From positions 1 to 53,054 of the forward strand of contig CAZBBC010000019.1 of the NCBI GenBank assembly GCA_964489835.1: a DNA stretch of 53,054 nucleotides, written 5' to 3'. The DNA is from CAZBBC01 sp964489835 (GTDB lineage Bacteria > Calditrichota > Calditrichia > JAJRVZ01). The first letter of the stretch is position 1. Every line of letters begins with the position of its first letter. The position numbers and the translations under genes are program-made. Of this stretch, positions 1 through 8,131 are shown one piece after another. The notes under the pieces are model-generated. The model made no database searches, was not told where the DNA came from, and saw nothing but the letters and a program-made list of their open reading frames with translations.

Positions 1-129
1 CCTCTCTTTCCAAGAGAGGGATTTAGGGTGAGTTCTTTATATCAAGTCTCTATGTATATTAGATCTCTAATCTATTTGATATTCCGGCGATAATTGCTAT
101 TGATTAAAGTCTTAACCAGACACTCATGA
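1..129 (-). repeat. MITE-like repeat, partial copy in reverse orientation
   Basis: Read on the minus strand this is the left half of the MITE-like family seen complete at 16303, 19731, 34436 and 38661. It has the terminal motif TCATGAGTGTCTGGTTAA (minus strand, from 129), the internal words ATATCAAAT and GACTTGAT, then AAAGAACTCACCC and the CCTCTCTTGGAAAGAGAGG hairpin, where the window edge cuts it. The right half lies outside the window. No coding potential is seen in 1-279. Confidence 0.85.
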
Positions 130-146
130 CAATTTTTGCTTGATAA

Positions 147-162
147 GTGTACAAGCGTACAC
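147..162. promoter_or_regulatory. Candidate LexA operator (SOS box), copy 1
   Basis: GTGTACAAGCGTACAC is a perfect palindrome with 6-bp arms and a 4-bp spacer. The same palindrome lies in front of lexA (1618-1633), and both share the flank ATAAGTGTACAA. It lies beyond the stop of the minus-strand gene at 280-726, so it most likely serves a minus-strand gene left of the window, with the MITE at 1-129 between. No target gene is visible. Confidence 0.55.
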
Positions 163-279
163 CAAAATATAAAGACAAAGGAAAGGAATTGCAAGAAAAA
201 TTTGAAAATTATCAGGTCGTCAGATTGCTAGGTGGCTAGTGCCCTGGTGCATCGTGTGGGACGGTTGTGTGGTGATAGA

Positions 280-726
280 TTAAAACTGGCGGGAAAGGGA
301 GATGACTTTTCCGAAAATATGAAAGCCAGGTGTGTTGATTTCAATGACAAGAGATGAGGGATAAATATCGTCGGTTTCGAGACGTATAAGGTGGTCCTGA
401 CGATGAAATCTTCGAATGAAAAACCGTTCACCTAATTTTACGACAACGATGTCGCCGTTCTGAGGTTTGGCACGTAAATTTATGGTCAGATAATCACCCT
501 TGATAATGCCTGCCTGATCCATGGCATTATCCAAAACTTCGAGAGTAACGGAATCCTGGTCTGTATTTTGAAAATTGGATATAAGATCGCTTAGGTTGTA
601 ATCACCGTTTGAGATGGCGGGGATATCAACGCGCACCATACCCAGTAAAGGGATGTTAAAAAAATCCCGGGTGAGCGGTTGCGAGCGCTCAAAGGGATTT
701 ATTTTTAGTTTATCGGTTTTTCCCAT
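280..726 (-). CDS. LexA/UmuD-like S24 domain protein lacking cleavage site and catalytic dyad (pseudo-protease)
   Basis: A 148-residue protein that aligns along most of its length with the C-terminal half of the LexA encoded just upstream (967-1584) but has no N-terminal helix-turn-helix. Shared anchors are PLLG at 26-29 (LexA PLIG), the segment DNAM-QAGI around 66-73 (LexA GDSM-NAGI), GDIVVV at 91-96 and IFGKVISL near the end. The residues needed for self-cleavage are gone: the nucleophilic Ser of GDSM is Ala68, the general-base Lys of VKRF is Arg105, and the Ala-Gly scissile bond is Val33-Asp34. The fold is probably kept while autoproteolysis is lost. It follows lexA on the same strand after 240 bp that contain a repeat. 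The start ATG at 726 is the natural one, although only a weak AAAG lies upstream. It could be a stable UmuD'-like partner of a polymerase or a modulator of LexA; this is inference. Confidence 0.8.
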   Translation of the reverse strand: MGKTDKLKINPFERSQPLTRDFFNIPLLGMVRVDIPAISNGDYNLSDLISNFQNTDQDSVTLEVLDNAMDQAGIIKGDYLTINLRAKPQNGDIVVVKLGERFFIRRFHRQDHLIRLETDDIYPSSLVIEINTPGFHIFGKVISLSRQF

Positions 727-789
727 GGCTTTATTTAAGTATACTAGCCTGAATTATTCAAAAATCTTAATGTTTAAAAGAGTATAACT

Positions 790-920
790 AACATATAATC
801 AAAGATTTAATGCCCCCTTAATAAAGGGGGTTAGGGGGTTGTTTTTATACGTAATCTTAAGAATAATGTCAATAGTTTACATCCCCTTAATCCCCTTTTA
901 TAAGGGGAGACTTAATTGTT
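790..920 (+). repeat. Dispersed CCCCC/GGGGG hairpin repeat, family 2
   Basis: The copy starts with TATAACTAACATATAATCAA, contains CCCCCTTAATAAAGGGGG followed by TTAGGGGGTTGTTTTTAT, and ends with a second, weaker hairpin of CCCCTTTTATAAGGGG. The same order of motifs recurs at 32275-32460 and, in tandem, at 46290-46790. It fills the lexA/LexA-like spacer; nothing else is seen in 727-966. Confidence 0.75.
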
Positions 921-966
921 GCCATATGATAGATCTAATATTCATAAATTAATCACGCTAGTCAAG

Positions 967-1584
967 CTAATGGAAGTTTTCTCTGATTAATCCTACAACT
1001 TTGCCCTGAATAGCAAAAGATTCTATCGGATAAAGATCATCGTAGGCCGGATTTTCTGCTTTGAGGTACATCAATTCACCCCGGCTTACAAAACGCTTTA
1101 CGGTGACTTCGCCATCGATCAAAGCGACGACAATATCATTGTTGATAGCCATATCCGATGCTTTTACAATGACTAAATCATCATCAAATATTCCTGCATT
1201 AACCATACTGTCCCCACGGACACGTAAGGCATAATAACGACCTTCTGATTTGATCAGATTGCGCGGAACCGGGACATAACGCTCCACATTTTCTTCGGCC
1301 AGTATAGGAAACCCGGCAGCGATCTGACCGATTAATGGTACCGCAGACTCATCGTGTCCCCGGGGTTTATATTCGGGGTTAATGATTCGTAATCCTCGTG
1401 GTGATGAATCTTTTTCCAGATGTCCTTTGGAAACAAGTGCCTCAATATGTTTTTTTACACCATTTTTTGAACTTATTTTTAATATATCACACAGCTGTTG
1501 ATAGGTCGGAGGATAACCGTATTTTTCAACCGAGTCAGCAATGAGCTGAAGAATTATCTCTTGCTTTTTAGTCAGGGCTCGCAT
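967..1584 (-). CDS. lexA: LexA SOS-response repressor (S24 family)
   Basis: Transcriptional repressor of DNA-damage genes that cleaves itself when stimulated by RecA filaments. The 205-residue length is normal. Residues 1-65 form the winged helix-turn-helix (MRALTKKQ start, then the YGYPPTYQQL segment), and residues 82-205 the S24 peptidase domain. The cleavage site is Ala90-Gly91 (QIAAGFP), the nucleophile Ser126 in GDSM and the general base Lys163 in VKRF, so it should be fully cleavable. It is divergent from dinB, and the intergenic region holds a GTGTAC-N4-GTACAC palindrome 34 bp ahead of the start codon, as expected for autoregulation and co-control of dinB. Downstream on the same strand is a catalytically dead relative (280-726). 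Confidence 0.97.
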   Translation of the reverse strand: MRALTKKQEIILQLIADSVEKYGYPPTYQQLCDILKISSKNGVKKHIEALVSKGHLEKDSSPRGLRIINPEYKPRGHDESAVPLIGQIAAGFPILAEENVERYVPVPRNLIKSEGRYYALRVRGDSMVNAGIFDDDLVIVKASDMAINNDIVVALIDGEVTVKRFVSRGELMYLKAENPAYDDLYPIESFAIQGKVVGLIRENFH

Positions 1585-1617
1585 ATAATTAATCCTTTCA
1601 CTTATTGTCTTGAATAA

Positions 1618-1633
1618 GTGTACAAATGTACAC
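1618..1633. promoter_or_regulatory. Candidate LexA operator (SOS box), copy 2
   Basis: GTGTACAAATGTACAC, a palindrome with 6-bp arms, lies between the divergent lexA (start 1584) and dinB (start 1736). Position and symmetry fit a LexA site controlling both genes. The motif is distinct from the Escherichia coli CTGT-N8-ACAG and Bacillus GAAC-N4-GTTC boxes. It is repeated at 147-162. Confidence 0.7.
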
Positions 1634-1735
1634 TATATTTGGGTTATTTGTCAAGCAAATTTTTCGATTGCAGTTTTGGGCTGTATTATAAATAGTTCGA
1701 TTTTACTATGATTGTATCATAAAGATTTTCCATCG

Positions 1736-2938
1736 ATGAAATCAAAAAAAATCATTCTTCATGTAGATATGGATGCATTTTTCGCGGCCATTGAGCAGCG
1801 CGAACATCCCGAATTCATCGGCCAACCGGTGATTGTAGGTGCAGATCCGCAGGGGGGGAAAGGCAGGGGGGTTGTATCTACATGTTCTTATGAAGCCCGT
1901 AAATTTGGTATACATTCAGCGATGCCCATATCACAGGCTTATAAATTATGCCCTCATGGGATTTATATTCCGCCAAATGGCAGTCTCTATTCTCAGGTAA
2001 GTAAGGATATTTTTAAGTTGTTTTATGAATTTACCGATCTGGTTGAACCATTATCGATTGATGAAGCTTTTCTTGATATCAGCGGATGTATCAAGTTGTT
2101 CGGTTCTGCCAGAAATATTGGTAAAAAATTAAAATACAGAATTTTTGAAGTACAGGCTCTTACGTCATCGATCGGGATTGCTCCGAATAAATTTCTCGCT
2201 AAAATTGCCTCAGATCTTGAAAAACCTGATGGTCTGGTAATAGTGGATGAAAATAATATCCGGTCATTTCTCAATCCTTTACCGCTCTCAAGAATGTGGG
2301 GTGCCGGAAAGAAAACGATTGAAAAATTAGAGCGTTTCGGTATATACACCATCGGCGATCTTGCTAAATTTCCACTGGATGTGCTCGAACAAAAATTTGG
2401 AAAACTGGGTAAGCATTTCTATATGCTTTCCAGGGGAATGGATGATCGTCCGGTAATTCCTGAACACATGGTTAAATCCGTCAGCAATGAACACACTTTT
2501 TCGGAGGATATTTTAGATATCAATGTATTGAATAAAACGCTGCTTCGCCTGGCTGAAAAAGTCGGGTATCGGATGCGTCAAAAAGGTCTAACCGGTAAAA
2601 CCGTTCATCTCAAATTACGATATCAGGGTTTCGATACTATCATACGAAATAAAACTCTGAAGCATCCGACATCAAACACGGATGTAATATTCAAGGTAAT
2701 CAATGACCTTTTCAGCACAAATTATGAGAGAAAGCGTAAAGTCCGCTTGCTCGGGGTTGGAATAAGCGGATTCCAGGATAAGACCGGTGGTCAACTTTCT
2801 CTTTTTGAGGAGAGCGACGAAAAGCCTTCGGAACTGGATATTGTTGAGGATCTGGTCCGGAAAAAATTTGGCAAGAATGCCATTAGTCGTGCCGAAGGTT
2901 TGTCAAAAACTAAGGATCAAGACCGCTGGATTGAGTGA
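1736..2938 (+). CDS. dinB: DNA polymerase IV (Y-family translesion polymerase)
   Basis: Error-prone polymerase that copies past lesions. An upstream in-frame TTG at 1712 would add eight residues, but ATG 1736 gives the usual DinB beginning, MKSKKIILHVDMDAFFA, and 400 residues. Catalytic acids are Asp11 in the HVDMD motif and Asp109-Glu110 in SIDEAFLD. Helix-hairpin-helix (GAGKKTIEKL region) and little-finger domains follow. Near the C-terminus, QLSLF (about 353-357) is a clear sliding-clamp-binding motif. An extra tail of about 43 residues follows that motif. It is divergent from lexA with a shared candidate SOS box, so it is probably damage-inducible. Confidence 0.96.
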   Translation: MKSKKIILHVDMDAFFAAIEQREHPEFIGQPVIVGADPQGGKGRGVVSTCSYEARKFGIHSAMPISQAYKLCPHGIYIPPNGSLYSQVSKDIFKLFYEFTDLVEPLSIDEAFLDISGCIKLFGSARNIGKKLKYRIFEVQALTSSIGIAPNKFLAKIASDLEKPDGLVIVDENNIRSFLNPLPLSRMWGAGKKTIEKLERFGIYTIGDLAKFPLDVLEQKFGKLGKHFYMLSRGMDDRPVIPEHMVKSVSNEHTFSEDILDINVLNKTLLRLAEKVGYRMRQKGLTGKTVHLKLRYQGFDTIIRNKTLKHPTSNTDVIFKVINDLFSTNYERKRKVRLLGVGISGFQDKTGGQLSLFEESDEKPSELDIVEDLVRKKFGKNAISRAEGLSKTKDQDRWIE

Positions 2939-2968
2939 TAAGCCTGATCTATTGATTATGTCCCGATG

Positions 2969-3120
2969 AATCGGGACAAATAAAAATCAAATTACAAATA
3001 ACAAAATCCAAATAATAATCAATTTTCAAGATCCAATGACCCAAATTTATTTAACTTAATTTTCGAAATTGTGAATTGAAATTTATTTGATATTTGAGAT
3101 TTGAAATTTGTGATTTAAAA
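2969..3120. repeat. AT-rich inverted repeat with AAATTACAAATAACAAA-type arms
   Basis: The left arm around 2989-3027 (AAATTACAAATAACAAAATC) is roughly complementary to the right arm around 3073-3117 (ATTTGAGATTTGAAATTTGT). A small palindrome, GTCCCGATGAATCGGGAC, lies at about 2960-2977. No ORF or RNA gene was recognised in 2939-3258. This looks like a mobile or REP-like intergenic repeat. Confidence 0.5.
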
Positions 3121-3258
3121 ATATATGCTAATCGCCCTACCGCCCACCAATTCGGATAAACATTGTGTTGGTGGTAGAATCTGAGTATGTGTTGCTATTG
3201 ATTTTCCCATCCTTTAAATTTTGTAAAACCTTTCATATATACCTAATTTTGAAATTCA

Positions 3259-3636
3259 ATGTCAGAACAAAATGGAACTTTATTGATTGTCGATGATTCA
3301 CAGATCATTCGTCAGGCCATTGCCAAATTTTTAGAAGATTTCGATATTGATGTAATTGCCACTGCACATAATGGAGAAACCGCTTTGGATCTGTTTAAAA
3401 AATTTCTCCCGGATTTTGTTACCCTGGATATAACCATGCCGGGATTAGGAGGATTTCATGTTTTACAGGAAATGGTAAGAATAAACATGAAATGTAAAAT
3501 AATCGTGGTTACAGCATTATCTGATAAAGCAACCGGTTTAAAATCACTGAAAATGGGTGCCAGCAGTTATTTGAATAAACCGTTCAGCCCGCAGAAGTTC
3601 CAAGATGCTTTCAAAAGATTAATTCAAAATTCCTGA
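3259..3636 (+). CDS. CheY-like single-domain response regulator
   Basis: A 125-residue stand-alone receiver domain with no output domain. Phosphorylation-site residues are present: acidic pair Asp12-Asp13, acceptor Asp57 in TLDITMP, switch Thr85 in VVTALSD, and Lys107 in NKPF. It is closely related to the second CheY-like protein at 11433-11801 (shared DFDID/DFNID, NGE/NGK, TALSDK-TGLK). It is therefore probably a phosphate acceptor for the CheA-like kinases encoded downstream, separated from the first by 291 bp containing a repeat. With no effector domain it would act through protein-protein contacts. The target is unknown; no flagellar motor genes lie in the window. Confidence 0.93.
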   Translation: MSEQNGTLLIVDDSQIIRQAIAKFLEDFDIDVIATAHNGETALDLFKKFLPDFVTLDITMPGLGGFHVLQEMVRINMKCKIIVVTALSDKATGLKSLKMGASSYLNKPFSPQKFQDAFKRLIQNS

Positions 3637-3689
3637 TTTTACTTCGCTTATATTCATATTCTTATCCTACTGTTCTCAATAGGTAGTGA

Positions 3690-3785
3690 AAAAAATAACC
3701 ACTGAGCACACAGAGTTATTCTCTGTGGCCTCTGTGGTTTTGTTTTTATTATCCTTATATCATGTTCCTATTTAATGGGGATGAC
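3690..3785. repeat. Dispersed CTCTGTGG-type repeat
   Basis: The segment CACACAGAGTTATTCTCTGTGG (roughly 3700-3724) followed by CTCTGTGGTTTTGTTTTTAT and ATTTAATGGGGATGACAC matches the arrangement at 16690-16803. It lies between the first CheY-like gene and the Reg_prop kinase. Nothing else is recognised in 3637-3927. Confidence 0.55.
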
Positions 3786-3927
3786 ACCAACTTCTTATTA
3801 TTCTCATCATAATTATAAAGAATCGCGGTAAATTGTCGATAAAATAAAGAGTAATGAAGACTATTATTCAATTCTTATGTCATCTATTCATGGAAAATAA
3901 TTGTACCTGAAATCTGGAGTGAATGTA

Positions 3928-6900
3928 ATGATAATGACGGTGGCTTCGAAATCTCTATATGTTCTGGATTTAATTGTGAAAAAGCTAAACAATTTCAGAC
4001 TACTTTTTATTCATTCACTTATACGAACGCAGATATATCCCTGCAAATTGTCAGGATTAATAATTTTTATATTTTGTTTACCTGTCTCACTCCTCCAACC
4101 TTCTCTTCTTGGGGCCCAGACCTATGAGATGGAATTTAACAGAATTTCAATTGAAAAGGGTTTATCACAGAGTTCAATATTTGCGATTATGGAAGATCGT
4201 CAAGGATTTCTGTGGTTCGGTACACAGGATGGTTTGAATAAGTATGATGGCTATACTTTTAAGGTATTCAAACATATTCCGGCAGATTCATCCTCTATTT
4301 CGGATAACTGGATTACCTCAGTCTGTGAGGATCATCTCGGCAACATTTGGATTGGTACTTCCGGTGGCGGCCTGAATAAATTTGATCCGATACATGAAAG
4401 ATTTACTACCTATCAACAAGAAATAAATGGTAAAAACGAACTTGAATATAACCGTATACAAGTTATTTTTGAGGACAGTGACCAGTATCTATGGATTGGT
4501 ACTGAGGGTGGTGGCTTGAGCAGGTTTAATCCTTCCAGTGCTAAATTCACTCATTTTATTCACGATCCTAACCATGCGAAAAGTATCAGTGATAACTGTA
4601 TTCGGGTAATACTTGAGGATCAAGCAGGCAATCTGTGGATTGGGACCTATGGTGGCGGACTTTCTGTTTTAAAGAAAGAAAATAAAGATGCGGGAATGTT
4701 TTATAACTATGTCCACGATCCGAATGAGATGTCGACATTGAGCAGTAATTATATTCAGAGTTTATATACAGATTCCATTGGTAATTTATGGGTGGGTACG
4801 AATGACGGATTAAATCTATATGATCCGGAAAAGAAGCAATTCAAGCGATACAAACAAAATCCCGGTAACCCAAACAGCCTTAGTAACAATGTGATCTATA
4901 CGATTTATGAAGATGTAAATCATATACTCTGGATTGGAACGGATTTTGGTTTAAACTTTTATGATCAGGTCAATGACAGATTCTGGCAAACCAATCATGA
5001 TCCTTCAAATGCAAAGAGTCTCAGTAATGATCTGATACGTGTAATTTATAAAGACGCTTCCGGTACTATCTGGGTTGGCACATATGGTGGGGGTTTAAAT
5101 CAATATGATGGGCGAAAAAAGAAATTTCGACACTATAAAAATGTAGCCTGGGATCCCAATAGTATCAATGACAATAACGTCTGGTCAATACTGGTTGTCC
5201 GGTCCGGCCATCTGTGGATTGGGACGAACAAAGGGCTGAATAAAATAAATCGAAATAAGGGAACGGTGGAAGTATTCAGACATAATCCCCTGGATCCATA
5301 TAGCCTGGGTGACGATATTGTACGTGTCATTTATGAAGACAGCAGAGGTGAATTGTGGTTTGGAACCAATAATGCCGGATTGAATAGATTTAATCCCCTT
5401 CAGAAAAAATTTAAACGCTATATCTTTACTATCGATGATTCCACTTCGATCAGTAATAATACGATTCGCGCTATATTTGAAGATAAAAATGGATCGCTCT
5501 GGATCGGAACATGGGGCGGTTTAAATTTATTTGATGTACAGAAAGAAGAGTTTATACACTACACACATAATCCTGATGATGCAAACAGTCTCAGTGATAA
5601 TCGTGTGCGCTGCCTATTAGAAGATACCGAAGGTATACTTTGGGTAGGCACTTATAAGGGCTTGAACAAGTTCGACCGAAACAGAGGGAAATTCGAACAT
5701 TATATAAATAATCCTGATGATCCGACATCACTCAGCCATGACCGGGTACTTGCCTTACACCAGGGGAAAAACGGCATCATCTGGATTACAACCTACGGTG
5801 GTGGTTTAAATAAGTTTGATCCCAAAACCGAGAGATTTACTGTTTTTACTGAGAAAAACGGGCTTCCCAATAATGCCGTTTACGGTATTCTTGAGGATGA
5901 CAATGGTAATATTTGGCTGAGCACAAATAAGGGCATATCAAAATTCAATCCGGGTAAAGAAACCTTTAAAAATTTCGATGTCAATGATGGGTTGCAGAGT
6001 GATGAATTTAATGGCGGTGCCTATGCCAAAGATCGTAAGGGTGAAATGTTCTTTGGCGGTATCAACGGTTATAACAGTTTTTTTCCGAATAATATTACGG
6101 AGAACAAATATATCCCGCCGGTAGTACTGACTTCTTTTAAAATATTTGACCTTGAAGCAAACCTGGATTCCTCGATCTCAATGATCAAAAATATCAGATT
6201 GTTCCATAAAGATAACTTTTTTGCTTTTGAATTCGCTGCCCTTGACTATACCAATCCCGAAAAAAATGAATATTCCTACAAATTGGAGGGATTTGATAAG
6301 AATTGGATCCGCTGTGGGAACCGCCGATATGCCAGTTACACTAATCTTGACGGTGGTGATTACATTTTTAAAGTGAAGGGGAGCATCAGCGATGGTATTT
6401 GGAATGAAGCGGATACCTCGGTAAAAATTCATATCAATCCTCCTTACTGGGCCACCTGGTGGTTTCGGATATTGTTAGTGCTGATGATCCTCATAATTTC
6501 GTACAGTGTCTACCATTATCGTTTCAAAAAGATTGGAAAACAGAAGAAATATCTGGAAGATCAGATTGCTGAACGGACATGGGAAATCAACGAACGAAAC
6601 AGACAATTGATTATCTCTATGAAAGAGACTGATAATATATTGCATAATATTGAAGAGGGTATCTTTTTAATAAATGAAAAATATAAAATCGAATCCCAAT
6701 ATTCATCCGCTCTCGAATCTATTCTCGAGCAGAAAAATCTGGCACGATGTAACTTTATCGATTTATTAGAAAATACGGTGACCCATAAAATTCACCAAAG
6801 TACCCAAGAATTTATTGAGTTAATGTTTAATGACTCGGTTGATGAAGAGACCTTGATTAATCTGAATCCGTTAAGCGAGATGCGATTAACTTTTGAAAAT

Positions 6901-8061
6901 GGAGACAGTAAGTTAAAAATTGTCAAGGATCTGGTGTTTAAATTCCGTCGCATACCCAGTGAAAATGGGAAAACAAAAGAATTGATAGCCACGGTCAGGG
7001 ATATTTCCGATCAAATTAGGTTAACCCGGGAATTGGAAGAGTCTCAGGAATATAGTAAAAAACAAATAGAATGGCTGCTTAGTATTCTGCACATTGAGCC
7101 ACAATTGCTGGAAGAGTTTTTGGAAGGTGCCAATCTGGAGCTGAATTATATCGATAATGTTCTCAAAGGGAGTGAAAAGGAAGCGGATATAAATGCCACG
7201 TTAGAAAAAATCTTCCGATCCATGCATTTGATCAAAGGTAATGCGTCCCTCATTGATCTTAAATTTTTCGTTGAGAAAGCTCATGAGTTTGAAGATAATA
7301 TTTCTCATATAAAAGATAAGACTATCATTACCGGCTCGGATTTTGTTCCATTGGTATTGATGCTTAAAGAGATGCGAGCCATCCTTATCAGTCTTGAGAG
7401 TCTGGTCGGCAGGATAAGCAAGATTCACGTTAATTTCAGACCGAAGAGAAGTTATGAGAAAAAGGTCTTTATTTCCTCTTTACAGAATTTACTTCACACG
7501 TTAGCCGGGGATCTGAATAAAATAATTGAATTAGATACGGATAATTTTGATCCCGGCCATATCCCTTACAGGTTCAGACTTCTGACGCGACAGATATTGA
7601 TTCAGTTGATCAGAAATTCTGTCTATCATGGTATTGAAAGGCCGGAAGAGAGGAAAGAAATTGGAAAGAATCCGGTTGGGCGGATAGAGATCACGTCCAT
7701 GGCGAGCGAAACTGCTTTTGTCTTTCGCCTCAGCGATGACGGTAGAGGTATTCAGATTGATAAATTACGCTCTAAGGCGAAATCTTCGGGTTTATGGGAT
7801 GCGGAAGATATTGAACAATGGAATGATCAACAGGTTGCAGAGACCATCTATACCACAGGCATTTCGACTCTTGACAGAGCAAATCTTGTCGCCGGCAGGG
7901 GGATAGGAATGGATCTGGTGAAGGATAAAATAACAAAGGCCGGTGGAGAAATTATGTTGAATTTTGAAAATGGCCGGTTTTGCGAATTTTCGATCACAAT
8001 ACCCGTAAATTCGGGAGAACTAAGCAAAATGATCAATGATGAAGAACTTGTTGCTGTATAA
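3928..8061 (+). CDS. Two-propeller (Reg_prop) membrane sensor with PAS-like, Hpt and CheA-type ATPase output
   Basis: A 1377-residue membrane sensor kinase. ATG 3928 is preferred over the upstream TTG 3901 because GGAG lies at 3916-3919. Order, numbered from 3928: signal/anchor segment about 41-63; fourteen blade motifs of the LWIGT-GGLN type, about 90-715, enough for two seven-bladed propellers; Y_Y_Y-type domain about 760-838 (YSYKLEGFDKNW); membrane helix about 843-863; coiled coil; PAS-like domain about 900-1030; Hpt segment with His1100 in SMHLIKGNA; CheA-like ATPase with Asn1230 (N box), DDGRG 1270-1274 and GRGIGMD 1323-1329. The sensor half matches Bacteroidota hybrid two-component carbohydrate sensors, but the output is CheA-like with no HisKA, receiver, AraC or CheW domain. 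It probably autophosphorylates the Hpt histidine and passes phosphate to CheY-like partners. The ligand, perhaps an oligosaccharide, is inference. Confidence 0.88.
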   Translation: MIMTVASKSLYVLDLIVKKLNNFRLLFIHSLIRTQIYPCKLSGLIIFIFCLPVSLLQPSLLGAQTYEMEFNRISIEKGLSQSSIFAIMEDRQGFLWFGTQDGLNKYDGYTFKVFKHIPADSSSISDNWITSVCEDHLGNIWIGTSGGGLNKFDPIHERFTTYQQEINGKNELEYNRIQVIFEDSDQYLWIGTEGGGLSRFNPSSAKFTHFIHDPNHAKSISDNCIRVILEDQAGNLWIGTYGGGLSVLKKENKDAGMFYNYVHDPNEMSTLSSNYIQSLYTDSIGNLWVGTNDGLNLYDPEKKQFKRYKQNPGNPNSLSNNVIYTIYEDVNHILWIGTDFGLNFYDQVNDRFWQTNHDPSNAKSLSNDLIRVIYKDASGTIWVGTYGGGLNQYDGRKKKFRHYKNVAWDPNSINDNNVWSILVVRSGHLWIGTNKGLNKINRNKGTVEVFRHNPLDPYSLGDDIVRVIYEDSRGELWFGTNNAGLNRFNPLQKKFKRYIFTIDDSTSISNNTIRAIFEDKNGSLWIGTWGGLNLFDVQKEEFIHYTHNPDDANSLSDNRVRCLLEDTEGILWVGTYKGLNKFDRNRGKFEHYINNPDDPTSLSHDRVLALHQGKNGIIWITTYGGGLNKFDPKTERFTVFTEKNGLPNNAVYGILEDDNGNIWLSTNKGISKFNPGKETFKNFDVNDGLQSDEFNGGAYAKDRKGEMFFGGINGYNSFFPNNITENKYIPPVVLTSFKIFDLEANLDSSISMIKNIRLFHKDNFFAFEFAALDYTNPEKNEYSYKLEGFDKNWIRCGNRRYASYTNLDGGDYIFKVKGSISDGIWNEADTSVKIHINPPYWATWWFRILLVLMILIISYSVYHYRFKKIGKQKKYLEDQIAERTWEINERNRQLIISMKETDNILHNIEEGIFLINEKYKIESQYSSALESILEQKNLARCNFIDLLENTVTHKIHQSTQEFIELMFNDSVDEETLINLNPLSEMRLTFENGDSKLKIVKDLVFKFRRIPSENGKTKELIATVRDISDQIRLTRELEESQEYSKKQIEWLLSILHIEPQLLEEFLEGANLELNYIDNVLKGSEKEADINATLEKIFRSMHLIKGNASLIDLKFFVEKAHEFEDNISHIKDKTIITGSDFVPLVLMLKEMRAILISLESLVGRISKIHVNFRPKRSYEKKVFISSLQNLLHTLAGDLNKIIELDTDNFDPGHIPYRFRLLTRQILIQLIRNSVYHGIERPEERKEIGKNPVGRIEITSMASETAFVFRLSDDGRGIQIDKLRSKAKSSGLWDAEDIEQWNDQQVAETIYTTGISTLDRANLVAGRGIGMDLVKDKITKAGGEIMLNFENGRFCEFSITIPVNSGELSKMINDEELVAV

Positions 8062-8131
8062 TTAATTTATTATACGAGATATTAATGATTTCAAAATATA
8101 AACAAAAGAATGTTTTCCAGAGTGAGTTTTA

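Noticed and set aside
228..431. Minus-strand ORF of 67 codons overlapping the LexA-like gene
   Set aside because: Wrong frame relative to the recognised S24 protein and without features; it is a shadow.
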